A stretch of 64,000 nucleotides of DNA from Fragum whitleyi. Taxonomy: Eukaryota; Mollusca; Bivalvia; Cardiida; Cardiidae. The position numbers and the translations under genes were made by a program. The DNA is taken from positions 47,510,854 to 47,574,853 of the forward strand of contig OX411551.1 of assembly GCA_948146395.1 (NCBI GenBank), given 5' to 3'. The notes beneath the pieces are model-generated. The model was not told the DNA's origin, did no database searches, and was given only the letters and a program-made list of their open reading frames with translations. Shown one piece after another: positions 44,600 to 55,282 of this stretch (position 1 is the stretch's first letter; the number at the start of each line of letters is the position of its first letter).

Positions 44600-44607
44600 C
44601 TTGTTGG
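44557..44607 (-). CDS. ELOVL4-like: Elongase exon 1 (coding), with 8 bases of 5' UTR
   Basis: Acceptor TTTATTTCAG ends at 44608. ATG is at 44599-44597 and encodes [14 protein letters not shown]. The donor is GTAAGT from 44556. The acceptor before the ATG means a non-coding exon lies further upstream (higher coordinate). Confidence 0.9.
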
Positions 44608-45059
44608 CTGAAATAAAAAATAAAAAGATCTTATTTTATTTCACATACCCATCCAGGAGGGGAACACTGAGGTCAGGAACCAATTAGGAAAAATAACAAA
44701 CCTGGGATACAGGGTTCCAGAAAAACAGTGAACACAACCAAAGACGAAACTGCCATTACACACATTTCGCAAGTGCTTTGAAAAATACTGTTGATGAATG
44801 ATCATAACATTGAAACTACAGCTTATCAAGCTGTAGTTGCAATGTTTTGATTATTCGCCAATGCTCAAATCATAGATAAGGGGAGCACTGATGGAGCAGG
44901 GTTTGACACTATGGGGAGTCCAGGAGTCTGAGACTCCTTATATTCCAGTTTGGACTCCCTTATTTTGTAAGTCTGGAGTCCAATGGACTTCCTTGGTCAT
45001 AGAAGAATATTTCAACAAACAAATTAACTTTCAATTTTTTAGCTCTGTTCACAATATCA

Positions 45060-46115
45060 TAACATAACATAACATAACATAACATATCCTTTATTCACCC
45101 AGTAATTTTTCAATTATACATGGGGATAAACATTCATAAATGGTACATGGTACAGTTGTTTTCATCATTATGCATTGTATCAACACAGTAGTTCATTTTT
45201 TTCTATCATTAGTTGGTAAAGGAAAGCCCAGTCCTGTTCCGAATGTAAGAACATCACAGAGAACAGGGCTGGAGTTACCAAGTTTCACTTGGACATCATC
45301 ATTTTCAGTATTTATAGAATGCATTTCAAAAAAATTGTAACATGATTATTGTTTTTCGTTTTGTCTCATAAAAATAATATAAGATTTGTTTAGTGGGAAT
45401 TTCCAAATATTGGTTTTGTAGAATTGACTTGCATAATTGTTTTCGAGGTACTTATGGTACTTTGATTCGACCTTGGTCTTTCTGAACTTTCCCGTGGACG
45501 CAGTTGACACACGTGGCTAACCGACATGCGTGAACAGTTTACACGAGACAGGTATGTAACTATGTCAAAATAAATCGGTATTTAATCATTCGAGCGGGTC
45601 CCACGTGAGACACTGCAATTCTGCGTGTGTATAGTAATAGTAGGAGTTTCATTCATTATATACATGTAAGGAATTTCATTCACGAATATCCTTGTTTTCT
45701 ATAAATAGGATTACTCGTAACATTGTTTGAAGGGGAGACGATGTGGATATATCAACATTTTCTTCCCTTCCAGCAATGTTCTAATATAATTTTAGTAAGC
45801 GATATAGTCAAAGATTTTATTTAGCAGAATAATTAAGTGATGCTTCTAGGTCGAGGGACAAATTGCAATTAACCTCAAGCATATGATTTCGCGCGTGATT
45901 ATCAGTGGTTAAGATACTAGTTTTACAATTGAAATTGTTCTAAAGTATTAAACAACATGATGAGATGACGAAGAAAGAGCGGACGTGTTAAAGTTTATAA
46001 TTGTATTTGGAATGTTGGGCTATAGGCGTTTGTGTGTCTCCATAACTTCGTAACTACGACTTTATTCAGACTGTAGTCATGGGGCTCTGGATTCACATCA
46101 ATGATCTGGCAGACT
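45060..46115 (-). other. LINE 3' UTR and (GTTAT)n tail
   Basis: Sense order: ~1 kb non-coding, then ACTGGGTGAATAAAGGATAT with a poly(A)-like AATAAA, then five GTTAT units. A simple-repeat tail instead of poly(A) is usual for CR1/Jockey-group LINEs. Confidence 0.8.
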
Positions 46116-48074
46116 TTAATGCGGGTTAAACTTGAATAAGATGCACTTTATAAATTTAGATAGCTTTGATAGAATTATAGGATTCGAGGACTGCATCAGC
46201 TTCTTATAAGCATATTCGTTACTACCGGTAATTATGTTCGATAGGTATTTTATTCTCGATGAATTGAAATAATCACAAGACAAAAGATAGTGTCTCTCAG
46301 AACCGATTTCATCGCGATGACACAAGTTGCATTTTCGATCTTCTAGTAAGGTTCCATCCCACCTTCCTGTTTCTATAGGGAGTTTATGATTAGCTGTTCT
46401 GAATTTAAACATGGATCGCGCGTCGGGTAAGGGTAAAATTTTAAGATATTGTTCTATCTCTAAATAATCTGATTTTTTGCAAAGTTGGTAAATTCTGCCT
46501 TTATTGGATGAATTCACTTGCCTTGTTACGTTTTGAAGATACTGGTCAATCAGTGTTAGTTTGACTAGTTTATGAAGATTCGGCGGTACTAAATCGTTTT
46601 GCAGCCAATAATTAGAAAATCCGACAGAGTCAAGGATCGATTTAATTTCTGATAGCCATTTAAACCTCGCAGAATGTTGATTAATCATATAATTATATAT
46701 CTGAAAAGAGATTTTGTCTCTGTTAACAAATAATTTGGCCCAGAACTTAATCATTCTACTTTTTATAATTATAGATATTGGATAACGACCAAGTTCACCG
46801 AGTAACATGTAGAGAGGAGTAGACTTCCGAACTTTGAGCAATTTACGGAGAAATTCATTATGGACCTGTTCGATAATGTTTAAGTTTTCGAACCCAAATA
46901 TTTCGGATCCATATGTCAGTATCGGAAGAACAGTGTGGTCAAACAACTTGATGGTGAGGTCAAAGGGCAGATCAGCATTGTATACTTTCGAAAATAACAG
47001 GTAGGTCGCTTTTCTTGCTTGTTGTACGGCATGTTTACGAGCTTGTAGGAATGATCCGGTGGAGGAGAAAGTTACACCTAAGTAGTGATATGTATTTGTT
47101 ATTTCAATAGACTGGTTACCTAGACAGAAGTTAAAACCATTAATATTTCTTGCCCCAAAGATGATAATTTTTGTTTTGCTTATATTAACATTAAGTTTCC
47201 ACTCTGTGCAATAATTGTTAAAGGCATTCAGCATGGCTTGAAAATCATCAGCTCTGTCTGAAAGAATAACAGTATCATCGGCATATAACAAAATAAGTAG
47301 TTTAAGCCATATAATATTTTGGTCATCAGTTAGTTCTATGCCGAAGCCACCATTAGATTCTATGTACGACTGCATGTCATTTAAGAAAAGTGCGAATAAA
47401 ATAGGTGAGAGATTCTCGCCTTGCCTGACACCATTATTGCAGTCAAAATAAGACGAGAAGCTGCCTTGCGATGATACACATGATTTAATATTGCAATACA
47501 TATTGTAAATGACTTGGAATATTTTACCATTTATGTTATGGTGTAAGACTTTTTGCCATAAGCTAGCTCTATGGACCTTGTCAAAGGCTGCTGAAAAATC
47601 GACGTACGCACAAAACAACTTTTTCTTTTTTGCTTTCAAAATTTCAATCAATGAGTGTAGTGTAAATATATGGTCTTGGCAGCTGTATCCACTTCTAAAA
47701 CCAGCTTGATTTTGGTTAAGTAGGTTATTATTTTCCAAATAATTTGTAAGTCGTTTATTAAGAACGGAAGTGAATAGCTTTCCCAAACAGCTTAGTATAG
47801 TTATTGGTCTGTAATTTTCGGGTTTTGATGGATCGCCCTTATTTTTAAAAATTGGAATTATTATTCCTTTCACCCAAGATTCAGGAATGAGACCTGTGTC
47901 TAAAATACAATTGAAAAGCTTTGTGAGTAATGGAAGTAAAATTGGTTTCGAGTGTTTCAAATATTCATTGAGAATATTGTCAACAGGGCTGCACGTTTTC
48001 CCATTTTTCAGACCATTCAAACATTTTTCTACTTCAGATTGAAGGATTGGGGAATTCAAATCACGATAGGACAA
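46116..48074 (-). CDS. LINE ORF2, reverse transcriptase part, 652 aa
   Basis: Polymerase of the LINE. RT blocks are clear: KPENYRPITIL (~85), QAGFRSGYSCQDH (~123), AYVDFSAAFDKVHR (first catalytic Asp ~159), GVRQGENLSPILF (~215), the YADD box (264-267), KLNVNISKTKIIIFG (~293) and YLGVTF. A C-terminal cysteine cluster (CNLCHRDE..HYLLSC, ~610-630) is typical of CR1/Jockey-group ORF2. No RNase H motif is seen. It overlaps the endonuclease frame by 19 bases in a different frame. There are no internal stops in 652 codons, so the insertion is young. Confidence 0.93.
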   Translation of the reverse strand: MSYRDLNSPILQSEVEKCLNGLKNGKTCSPVDNILNEYLKHSKPILLPLLTKLFNCILDTGLIPESWVKGIIIPIFKNKGDPSKPENYRPITILSCLGKLFTSVLNKRLTNYLENNNLLNQNQAGFRSGYSCQDHIFTLHSLIEILKAKKKKLFCAYVDFSAAFDKVHRASLWQKVLHHNINGKIFQVIYNMYCNIKSCVSSQGSFSSYFDCNNGVRQGENLSPILFALFLNDMQSYIESNGGFGIELTDDQNIIWLKLLILLYADDTVILSDRADDFQAMLNAFNNYCTEWKLNVNISKTKIIIFGARNINGFNFCLGNQSIEITNTYHYLGVTFSSTGSFLQARKHAVQQARKATYLLFSKVYNADLPFDLTIKLFDHTVLPILTYGSEIFGFENLNIIEQVHNEFLRKLLKVRKSTPLYMLLGELGRYPISIIIKSRMIKFWAKLFVNRDKISFQIYNYMINQHSARFKWLSEIKSILDSVGFSNYWLQNDLVPPNLHKLVKLTLIDQYLQNVTRQVNSSNKGRIYQLCKKSDYLEIEQYLKILPLPDARSMFKFRTANHKLPIETGRWDGTLLEDRKCNLCHRDEIGSERHYLLSCDYFNSSRIKYLSNIITGSNEYAYKKLMQSSNPIILSKLSKFIKCILFKFNPH

Positions 48075-49513
48075 GGTAAGTCCGATATTTGATTAGTTTC
48101 TGGGTCGCCATTGTTTATGTTTTTAAAGTGCTCGTAAAAATCGTGCACTGTTGGTTTGTTATCATCACGTGATTTTGGTTTTAGTCCATTAAGAAATTTC
48201 CAATAGTATTTAGGTTTTTTTGTTGACATTGATCGAAGTTTTTTCGATTTGTTGAATTTGTATGTTTTAACATGATGATTGATAGTACATTTATACATTT
48301 TACTGCATTTGTTCAGCATTCTTTTGTTGAAGTCGTTTGGGGAGTCGTTATATTTTTTCCTGGCACGGTTGTATTTTTTGCGTGCTCGATGACAGTTTGG
48401 ACCAAACCACGGTTTGTTATTATAAGTGTACGGTCGAGGAGCATTTGATCTCCTGGTAAAAGTGAGATTACTTGCATCCCTAAATAACGACGCGATATCA
48501 TTAGTTATCTTCTCAACCGTCGATTGGGATTGTGGATAAGTATTCATTTGTTCCGATATTGATTCTATATGCAATAAATCCAAATTATTAACAAATTCAC
48601 TTATTAAATTTTCTTGCCAGCGAGGGGCGTAAATCGTGTTTGAAATTTGTGAATCGTTCTTTTGCTTGTGGAACGACCGAAGCTCGAAGCTTAAAATAGA
48701 GTGTCCGTCGGAGAATAGCCGATCAGTCTCTAAAATTTTAAAATCACTTAAATGACGGAAACATTCGATCGTTGCGATAGTGTAATCAATGACCGATTTT
48801 TGCTTAAAGGTAAATTTACCGGTATTATCACCAAAAAAGCGACCGTTCAAAATGAACAAATTATTGTTCCTACATAGATCAATGAAACGTACGCCGTGGG
48901 TATTTGTTTTTTTATCTTGGGAAATACGATGTAATGGTAAATTCATATTTTCTAGTTCTTCATATTTTTCCAGATCAGACTGATCAGAGGGATCAAGCCC
49001 AGACAGATCAAATAGGAACGGATCAGGTCTCACGAAATCGGATAGCTGAGCAGTCCTCGAATTCGAATCACCAGAGATTATAACATACTTGTGGTTACGA
49101 GATACATCAGAAACAGAATTTTCAAACTTGTCATATTCATCTTGAGTGAAAAATCTGGAATTCTCAGGAGGAATATAGATTGTGCCTAACATGAGTTTAT
49201 CTGGCAAGTCAGTTATTGACTTGTCGATTGATACCCACAAAATATATTCAGTACTAAGAACTGGTTCAAACTTAATATACCGAGACAGACAAGATTTGAT
49301 ATACACGCCTATGCCACCAGATTTACGTTGGTATGCCTGGGACCTCGGAAGTGATATAAAATCATAGAGTTCAATATCAACAATATCATATTCATCAAGA
49401 TGGGTTTCAGATATACAAAATATGTCATATGACGACACTAGTTCTGTAAATTCAGGATAATTTAGTCTTTTCTTTAAACCACTGACATTCAACGTTCCAA
49501 TTTTCAAACACAC
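48056..49513 (-). CDS. LINE ORF2, APE-type endonuclease part, 485 aa
   Basis: Nicks target DNA to prime reverse transcription. AP-endonuclease signatures are present in order: TLNVSG (N9), ISETHL (E36), YIPPE (Y113), SGDSN (D149, N151), IDYTI (D243) and SDGHSIL (D269, H271). Residues ~380-450 are a basic linker (RARKKYNRARKKYND). The frame ends just where the RT frame begins, so the two were one ORF2 polyprotein, now or formerly joined across a frame change at 48056-48074. All catalytic residues are conserved. Confidence 0.9.
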   Translation of the reverse strand: MCLKIGTLNVSGLKKRLNYPEFTELVSSYDIFCISETHLDEYDIVDIELYDFISLPRSQAYQRKSGGIGVYIKSCLSRYIKFEPVLSTEYILWVSIDKSITDLPDKLMLGTIYIPPENSRFFTQDEYDKFENSVSDVSRNHKYVIISGDSNSRTAQLSDFVRPDPFLFDLSGLDPSDQSDLEKYEELENMNLPLHRISQDKKTNTHGVRFIDLCRNNNLFILNGRFFGDNTGKFTFKQKSVIDYTIATIECFRHLSDFKILETDRLFSDGHSILSFELRSFHKQKNDSQISNTIYAPRWQENLISEFVNNLDLLHIESISEQMNTYPQSQSTVEKITNDIASLFRDASNLTFTRRSNAPRPYTYNNKPWFGPNCHRARKKYNRARKKYNDSPNDFNKRMLNKCSKMYKCTINHHVKTYKFNKSKKLRSMSTKKPKYYWKFLNGLKPKSRDDNKPTVHDFYEHFKNINNGDPETNQISDLPCPIVI

Positions 49514-49540
49514 TGAGTGGGAGAAATTCCCTTTCCTGTC

Positions 49541-50359
49541 CTATACAGTTGGAGTGACACACTGACGAGTTGCGTTTTGACCAGGAGAGTCCCATGTTCG
49601 ACGCATGTTTGGATCGAATCCAGAGCTAGAAGTAGGATTATCTTTTTTCAAAGTTTTATACTCTTTCCATAGCGATTTACGTGCACTAACGATTTCCTGA
49701 GGATAATCACGATTTAAACTATATAACGTGTTTTTTAGCTTATAAGCTTTGGATATGATCAATTCTACGTCACTATAATCTCTAAATGCCACTATGATTT
49801 GTCTTGGGTTGTCCTGTTTTAATCGACCGAGACGATGAGCTCGATCTATACATATTTCATAATCAATTTCAAGGACATCTGTCAGGAAACTACGAATTTT
49901 AATGGCACAGTTTTCATCCCCTTCTTCATTGAACCCACTAAATAGCAGATTTTTGCGACGGCTACGCGCTTCAATATCAATGGACTTGTATTCCAAAAGC
50001 AATAGTCTGGCTTCATGGTTGTCAATTTGTGATTTATGTTTATTTATTTCTGAGGTCACTTGTAAACATTCGCTAATTTTTCTCTCGATTGAAGATAATT
50101 TATCATTATTGTTTTCAAATTTTTCAAATAAAGCCGAGAGCTTACCATCAGTATTCAACGTGTTAAATGTTCCTATGTCCATTTTATTAGTATCGGAACT
50201 ACTTCCCTTGCTGTTTTGAGCCTTGCGTTTCTTGCTCCTGCCTTTAGAAATCTGATCAGTGCTCTGGTTAGCATTTTCAAACACATCATTTTGTCCGCTT
50301 TGTCCGCCATTTTTCCCAAGGTCATGTGTATTCCATGTTGCCATATTGGGAAAATTCAA
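49541..50359 (-). CDS. LINE ORF1 protein, 272 aa
   Basis: RNA-binding chaperone of the retrotransposon. Residues 1-60 are polar with a basic KKRKAQ segment. About 70-130 is a predicted coiled coil (ALFEKFENNNDKLSSIERKI..). About 130-225 resembles an RRM-like ORF1 core (RRKNLLFSGF, CIDRAHRLGR, RQIIVAFRDY). The C-terminal part is short and Ser/Pro-rich. The frame is open throughout, and 27 bp separate it from the endonuclease frame. A coiled coil followed by an RRM-like fold is the usual ORF1 layout in L1- and CR1-like elements. No CCHC knuckle is visible. Confidence 0.85.
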   Translation of the reverse strand: MNFPNMATWNTHDLGKNGGQSGQNDVFENANQSTDQISKGRSKKRKAQNSKGSSSDTNKMDIGTFNTLNTDGKLSALFEKFENNNDKLSSIERKISECLQVTSEINKHKSQIDNHEARLLLLEYKSIDIEARSRRKNLLFSGFNEEGDENCAIKIRSFLTDVLEIDYEICIDRAHRLGRLKQDNPRQIIVAFRDYSDVELIISKAYKLKNTLYSLNRDYPQEIVSARKSLWKEYKTLKKDNPTSSSGFDPNMRRTWDSPGQNATRQCVTPTV

Positions 50360-50764
50360 TCACGTTCCTATTTTCAGCCGTTATACATCGTTTAATTAAT
50401 CACTTATGTTAATAAATTGTTTTAGAATAACCCGTACACAATATCACCTTTGATGAAGTCCAAATATCCAAGTAATTCATAAATTTTAGCGAGAGTGGTG
50501 AAATGTGCGTCCATTATCAACTGACCGGAAGTAAAAAAAACATCAAGAGATGTTGTAGATAACATTTCAGAAGGAACATGTGGAAAAGAATAGGGCCTAA
50601 ATTGCTTTTAGCAAGCAATTTCATTTTTTAACATTGTTCTTCTAAATATGATAATTTGGACTCCTTACTTTGAGTTTGGACTCCATGATTTCTTATGGTT
50701 GGAGTCCACTGGACTCCTTACCCACAAAAGTTAGTGTCAAACCCTGTGGAGGACATTCATTTTT

Positions 50765-50846
50765 TTTATCCTATATACAGGTTCATTCAAGAAACTACCA
50801 ACCTTATCCTATATACAGGTTCATTCAAGAAACTACCAACCTTTTG
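50765..50846. repeat. 37-bp phrase in two tandem copies
   Basis: TATCCTATATACAGGTTCAT.. through ..ACTACCAACCT is repeated twice without a mismatch. Very recent duplication. Confidence 0.9.
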
Positions 50847-51596
50847 AGTCTGGTTGGTTTGTACTATGTTTATAAATTGTCCCGGTCCCTTGAGCTACAA
50901 ACTATTGAGAGTTTACTGTATTCTATATCAGAAAACATGATATAGTGGAAATAAAAAGAAAAAAACTTTAAAGAATGCATATGTTTCCTTTTCCCACAAG
51001 AAGCAATTAACATTCAATGAAGCAATGAAGATTATAAAATATTTAAGAGGTGGATATTACATTTTTCTTTCATTGGGTAATGAGATAACACAAAAACTAA
51101 TCACACTGAATACACAAAGTGTATACAAAATTGTGTATTAGGTTTTAGTTTTATACCTCCATGAAATAAAAAAAATATATCCTCTTCAAATATCTGATCT
51201 AATTTGATATAGTGTAAAGGTGTTTCTATTTTTCTTTGGCAAGAAATATATCATTTGGGACTTCTTTAGTGGCAAGTTTACAAAATAGCTGATTTCTCAA
51301 AAGTTTGTTCATCACCCAATGAAACCAAATTTTCAGCCAATAGATCTATAAGAATGCACCCAGCTTGGTGGTCTAGGACAGTAATTTTAAACCGAATTAT
51401 TCAAGAATGGTATAGTTGTCTTATTCTAGTAATACAAGATACTAACTTACCAAATTAAAAAAAAAAAGTATAATTATGGATCATGATATGGTGGGATACT
51501 TTTAAATAGTAACTGTTTATATTTACACCGTTACCTCGTAACCAAAATAAACGATCTTCTTAAAAGTTACAATCATCTCGATAAACAAGTCATACC

Positions 51597-51770
51597 TGCC
51601 ACTTTTTTATGTGCGTCCGTGGGTTTTCACAAAATCTGTTGCGAATATTTACAATAACTTTGTAGTCAAAGAACACGCGAAATTTTACCAAAATCTAGTT
51701 GCGGCTTCATTACAGAAACATGTTGTCGTCAGATCGGGAAATCCCTCGTGACGGAGCATGCCCAGCCAAT
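51597..51770 (-). promoter_or_regulatory. Candidate 5' UTR exon and promoter of the elongase gene
   Basis: On the minus strand GGCAG|GTATGA at 51600-51591 is a good donor. Upstream lies a CpG-bearing stretch with an inverted CCAAT box (GATTGGCTGGGC, ~51772-51761). An upstream non-coding exon is required by the acceptor before exon 1. The link is inference only. Confidence 0.35.
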
Positions 51771-51859
51771 CAAAATCCTGTACGGACACGACCTTGACCC
51801 ATCAATTAGCGTCGCACCTGTTTTGTTTATTTGTGTTCACGTTGCCACTAGAAACACCG

Positions 51860-51974
51860 GCTATTAGGGCAACGATTCTGTGCACGTTTCGGATAGATCT
51901 CAGTAAAAAGGGGTGCATTACAGAAAATATAACGATTTCTAGCAAAGAGCAGGAACTTAAACATTGAAATAAAG
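51860..51974 (+). promoter_or_regulatory. Candidate first exon of a divergent plus-strand gene
   Basis: AAAG|GTAAGA at 51971-51980 is a good donor after a stretch with no repeat match. It could be the non-coding first exon of the gene whose coding exon is at 63442-63537. Weak evidence. Confidence 0.25.
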
Positions 51975-52059
51975 GTAAGATTTTCTTTCCGGAACAGTTT
52001 CCGCTGAAACCTTGTTTCTATAAATACACGTGTGTGTATACTGGGGTTTCCTTGGTACG

Positions 52060-53395
52060 CTAAGAGATAACAGGGCTGGGTAGTGGTTTAAGCAGATTTA
52101 TAGTATGACATTTACAGATAATCAGTGATAGAAGCGTGTCTCTGTGTTGACTTAAAACTCAATGTGCTCACATATCCTTGAAAAGATGCGGATGTAAGAA
52201 GAAAACGGAAACCGATTTGATGTGAAACAAGGAACTAAAATACATAGGGTAAGCCGGTAAGGGTTAAACCCTTGTCATGTTGCAAATCTGTTTTTATACT
52301 TGAATTATGCAGAAAGACTGAAAGTTGGTGTTTTTTGAAGCAGTTAATGCTGTCATGGAATCTAGCCTACTAGCTTAAAAGGGACAATTAGGCATATGTA
52401 TATTATCAAGTAGGAGTCCAGTTGAGAGAGGGTAAATTTCTGGATGAAACCCTATGTTATTGGTACTAATCTTAATTTGAATCGTCTTGCCAAGATGTTT
52501 CAAATGAGCTCCAACAGCATAATGTTGAAGTAAGGACATGTGAAAATTTTGAATTGAAATCTAAAATACCATGTCTTTCTGTAGCTGTGAATTATAAAAG
52601 CCTATGATCAATCTGCATGTGAAGATCTATGGGTGGAGATCCAGTATTTTGCCTCCACCTACCCTGAAAATTGCAGCAAAAATATGGTTTTTGAGTTTGA
52701 AAAACCAAAAATTCAAAGAATTATTTTGTCATTAGATATGTAAAATGTTGTAACTACAACTTTCACCACGCTGTTGTAACAAATTTTGCTTACCCAACTG
52801 GAGAATATCTGACATTAGATTTACATTTTAAAACAATGCAGAACACCAGCTTCCAGGGGTAAAGTTTTGTCCTTATCCAGCTTATTTTTGTTTCAAACAA
52901 ATTGTTAATATTTATGACATCAATATCTACTAGTCTCAATTTGCTTCCCTAATGATAAATTTGCCTGTGCAGGCTGATGTGAGTTTATAGTATCTGTCAA
53001 GGCTTAAATTTTAAATACAGCAGGAATATGCAATGGACAGCATGAGAAGGATTGATATACTATACAAATTGAATTTGCAATGTAATAATATAACAACTAT
53101 TAAACCAGCTCAATCCGAGAAGATTATAAACCAGTTTTGGTTCACTGCATCTTTTAAAGTACAGATAGACTATTTATAATCATGTTCCTATATTCTTTAA
53201 TCAGCAGCCGCACTGAGCACAATTTTTAATAGTTTTCATACTGGAAACCATAGTTCTGTGTTTGGTTTGAGATAGTCAGACTAAAATCACCTTGTAATAG
53301 CAAACATTCTTTGTACATGGTGTCAGTGTGCAACCCAAACATTGTAACTCTAGCCCATTCAAGCTGAAGTTAGAGGTTTTGGCTGAAAACAGTAT
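52060..53395. other. No gene; dispersed repeat pieces
   Basis: Contains 'AACCCTTGTCATG' (52267) and 'GCAGGCTGATGTGAG' (52972) pieces of the hairpin families, and a diverged TAACTACAACTTT palindrome near 52750. No exon recognised. Confidence 0.45.
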
Positions 53396-53396
53396 A

Positions 53397-53574
53397 CAGT
53401 CAAACCTACATGTTAGCGGCCACCTGTATTCAGCAAGCAACCTGTCTTAAGCAAGCAGCCACTGAGATCCCAAATGAACCAATTCCACTTAAATTAACCT
53501 GTACTAAGCAAGCACCTGTCTTAAGCAAGCACTTTTTGAATGTCCCTTGAGTGCTTGCTTTACACAGGTTTGAC
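53397..53574. mobile_element. Tc1/mariner-type MITE, relative of 8899-9229
   Basis: CAGTCAAACCTACATG and, inverted, CACAGGTTTGACTA. The interior repeats 'TTAAGCAAGCA' four times, the counterpart of 'TTAAGCGACCA' in the 8.9-kb copy after CpG loss. Confidence 0.75.
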
Positions 53575-54532
53575 TATGTGGCTTTTTAGCTAGCTGCATG
53601 TAAATCTGGGTTTTGTTTGAGTTCATGGTCACTTAAATAGCTAATCAGAATAAGGGCTCTATATATTACTATCATTAGGCCACTATTATTTTATTATCTG
53701 GTTCTTGGGAGAGCGGATTTCAATTTTTTCTCAAAATGGAATTAGAAATAAGATATTACTTTCAATCATTTTTCCTCTGATTTGCTGCCTTCGTTTGGTA
53801 TATATGAAATATGGGTATTTCCGGTACATTTTCTAGGAATCCCTTAGATGGGATAAATTTGGCTCTTTAATAAATAATTAAGTCTGTCTCAAGACCTTAT
53901 AAATTTTTATTTTGACACATTAACAGTTACTACAAGACCGAAATAAAATAGTAATGCCAGAATATACTTATTGTACTATGTAGGTACACTTGCATCATTT
54001 GTCTCAATTTAAATTATCAAATGATATTAAGTGCATATCCCATGTGAAAAAAATCAAGACTAAAGTGGGCAGAAATATAAAGGGCATAGTTAAATCAATT
54101 TGAAATATTGATTTCTGATATCTACTACAAAAACACGTCTTTAAAGCAAATATACTTTCTTGTTATGACCTACATTCTCCATTAGACGACCCATTATTGA
54201 CAGTATTCAGGAACAAAGCATTGTAAATATAGGTTGAATTAGCTGTATTTACAATGTTTTGGTGGGATAATTCTTACCAGTAATTCTTGATCATTTGGTC
54301 TGAGCTTGTCTGAAAATTTATATTAATTTCCAATATTTTCTGCAAGCACCATGGAATTGTATCTTCAGGTTGTCTTGCTTGAAATGGGAATCTATGCTCT
54401 GTTTATGTTCAGGGACTCTCAATATATGTGTTTTAGGGTCTGAGTTATGTTTAACTTTTTTGCAAAATATTTTAATACAATTCACATATTTTTCAAATCT
54501 TTACAATGCATGATATTCCTGGGTACTATAAT
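53575..54532. other. No gene seen
   Basis: AT-rich; a weak palindrome ('GCATTGTAAATATAG..TATTTACAATG') near 54210-54260. Confidence 0.45.
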
Positions 54533-54883
54533 CAGGGGTGTGGATTTCCCTTGCCTGACTTGTGCGACATTGGCTTTTCTACCTGCGGACAAATGAAATA
54601 CATTGTATGAGACTACTTGTCCTAGGACAAGTAAATACTTGGAATTGTACTATAATATCTTAGAAGTTATTTAGCCTAATGTTTGTAGCAAAGGGTTGAA
54701 AATATTGTTTTTAATTAGGAAAATGCTGAATTCAAGCATTTTCTTCTTTAAAAACAATGTTTTCTCAAAATCTATCTTTTCTCCTTTTTTTTCGGTCAAG
54801 CTATTTTTAATCCTGGACAAGTAGAAAATCATCTTTTACTTGACGAAGGTCAAGTGGAGAAAATCCATATTTCCACACTCCTG
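54533..54883. mobile_element. hAT-type MITE, copy 2
   Basis: CAGGGGTGTGGATTTCCC and the inverse ATATTTCCACACTCCTG, same size and subterminal 'GACTTGT/GGACAAGTA' arrangement as 42772-43134. Confidence 0.85.
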
Positions 54884-54950
54884 ATAAAAGTTTGACAGTT
54901 TAGCAAAGTGCAGTGTGATAAGCAGGGCTGTCATATATAGTGCATGTTCA

Positions 54951-55020
54951 GGGGTCAGTCAAAAACTATTGTAAGTGCCTATATATTTATAGGCACTTAC
55001 AATAGTATTGCGCTGACCCC
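54951..55020. mobile_element. 70-bp hairpin MITE, copy 3 (best preserved)
   Basis: GGGGTCAGTCAAAAACTATT and its inverse, tip ATATATTTAT. The inner arm TATTGTAAGTGCCTATA pairs perfectly with its partner TATAGGCACTTACAATA. In RNA it would fold into a ~30-bp stem. Confidence 0.92.
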
Positions 55021-55282
55021 TTGAGTTGTAGAATTCTATTTCAAATAGTACTTGCAAGTATGTACTGTATTATATTTTTTTAAAAGACAAATGCAAAAGA
55101 TTACTGAAAATGCTACAATACTGTATACCACTTAACTGAACAGTTTTCTCTTTCACCTATCCAGAGATCTGTCAAGGTTTTGAAAATAATGAGACTATGT
55201 GCCCTGGTTAAAAAAGTGGTGACATTTTTTCAAAAATTATGGGTAACTCTTGCAGTCTAGCTACCAAGATTATGAATCATGA

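Larger units (their letters stand above)
45060..50436 (-). mobile_element. Nearly intact 5.4-kb LINE (non-LTR retrotransposon), minus strand
   Basis: CACAATATCA at 45050-45059 and 50437-50446 is a perfect 10-bp target duplication. In sense order: ~77-bp 5' UTR, ORF1 (50359-49541), an endonuclease frame (49513-48056), a reverse transcriptase frame (48074-46116), ~1-kb 3' UTR with an AATAAAG signal, and a (GTTAT)n tail (45060-45084). An APE endonuclease plus RT without RNase H points to the Jockey/CR1-type clades; I cannot fix the clade by eye. One frameshift separates EN and RT. Confidence 0.92.
44897..50746. mobile_element. 463-bp hAT-like element carrying a LINE
   Basis: CAGGGTTTGACACTA at 44897 and its inverse TAGTGTCAAACCCTG ending at 50746, with TGGAG on both sides (44892-44896, 50747-50751). 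The ~100-bp end regions share 'TTTGGACTCC' and 'GGAGTCCA' in inverted order. Removing the LINE and one LINE target copy leaves 463 bp. CAGGG termini suggest hAT, but only 5 bp of the target duplication match, so the class is uncertain. Confidence 0.78.
44608..51596 (-). other. Elongase 5' UTR intron (inferred), host of the nested transposons
   Basis: If the donor at 51595 is the correct upstream exon, this 7-kb intron contains the hAT-like element and LINE described below. Confidence 0.35.

Noticed and set aside
47509..47709. Plus-strand frame inside the LINE
   Set aside because: Antisense shadow of the reverse transcriptase frame.
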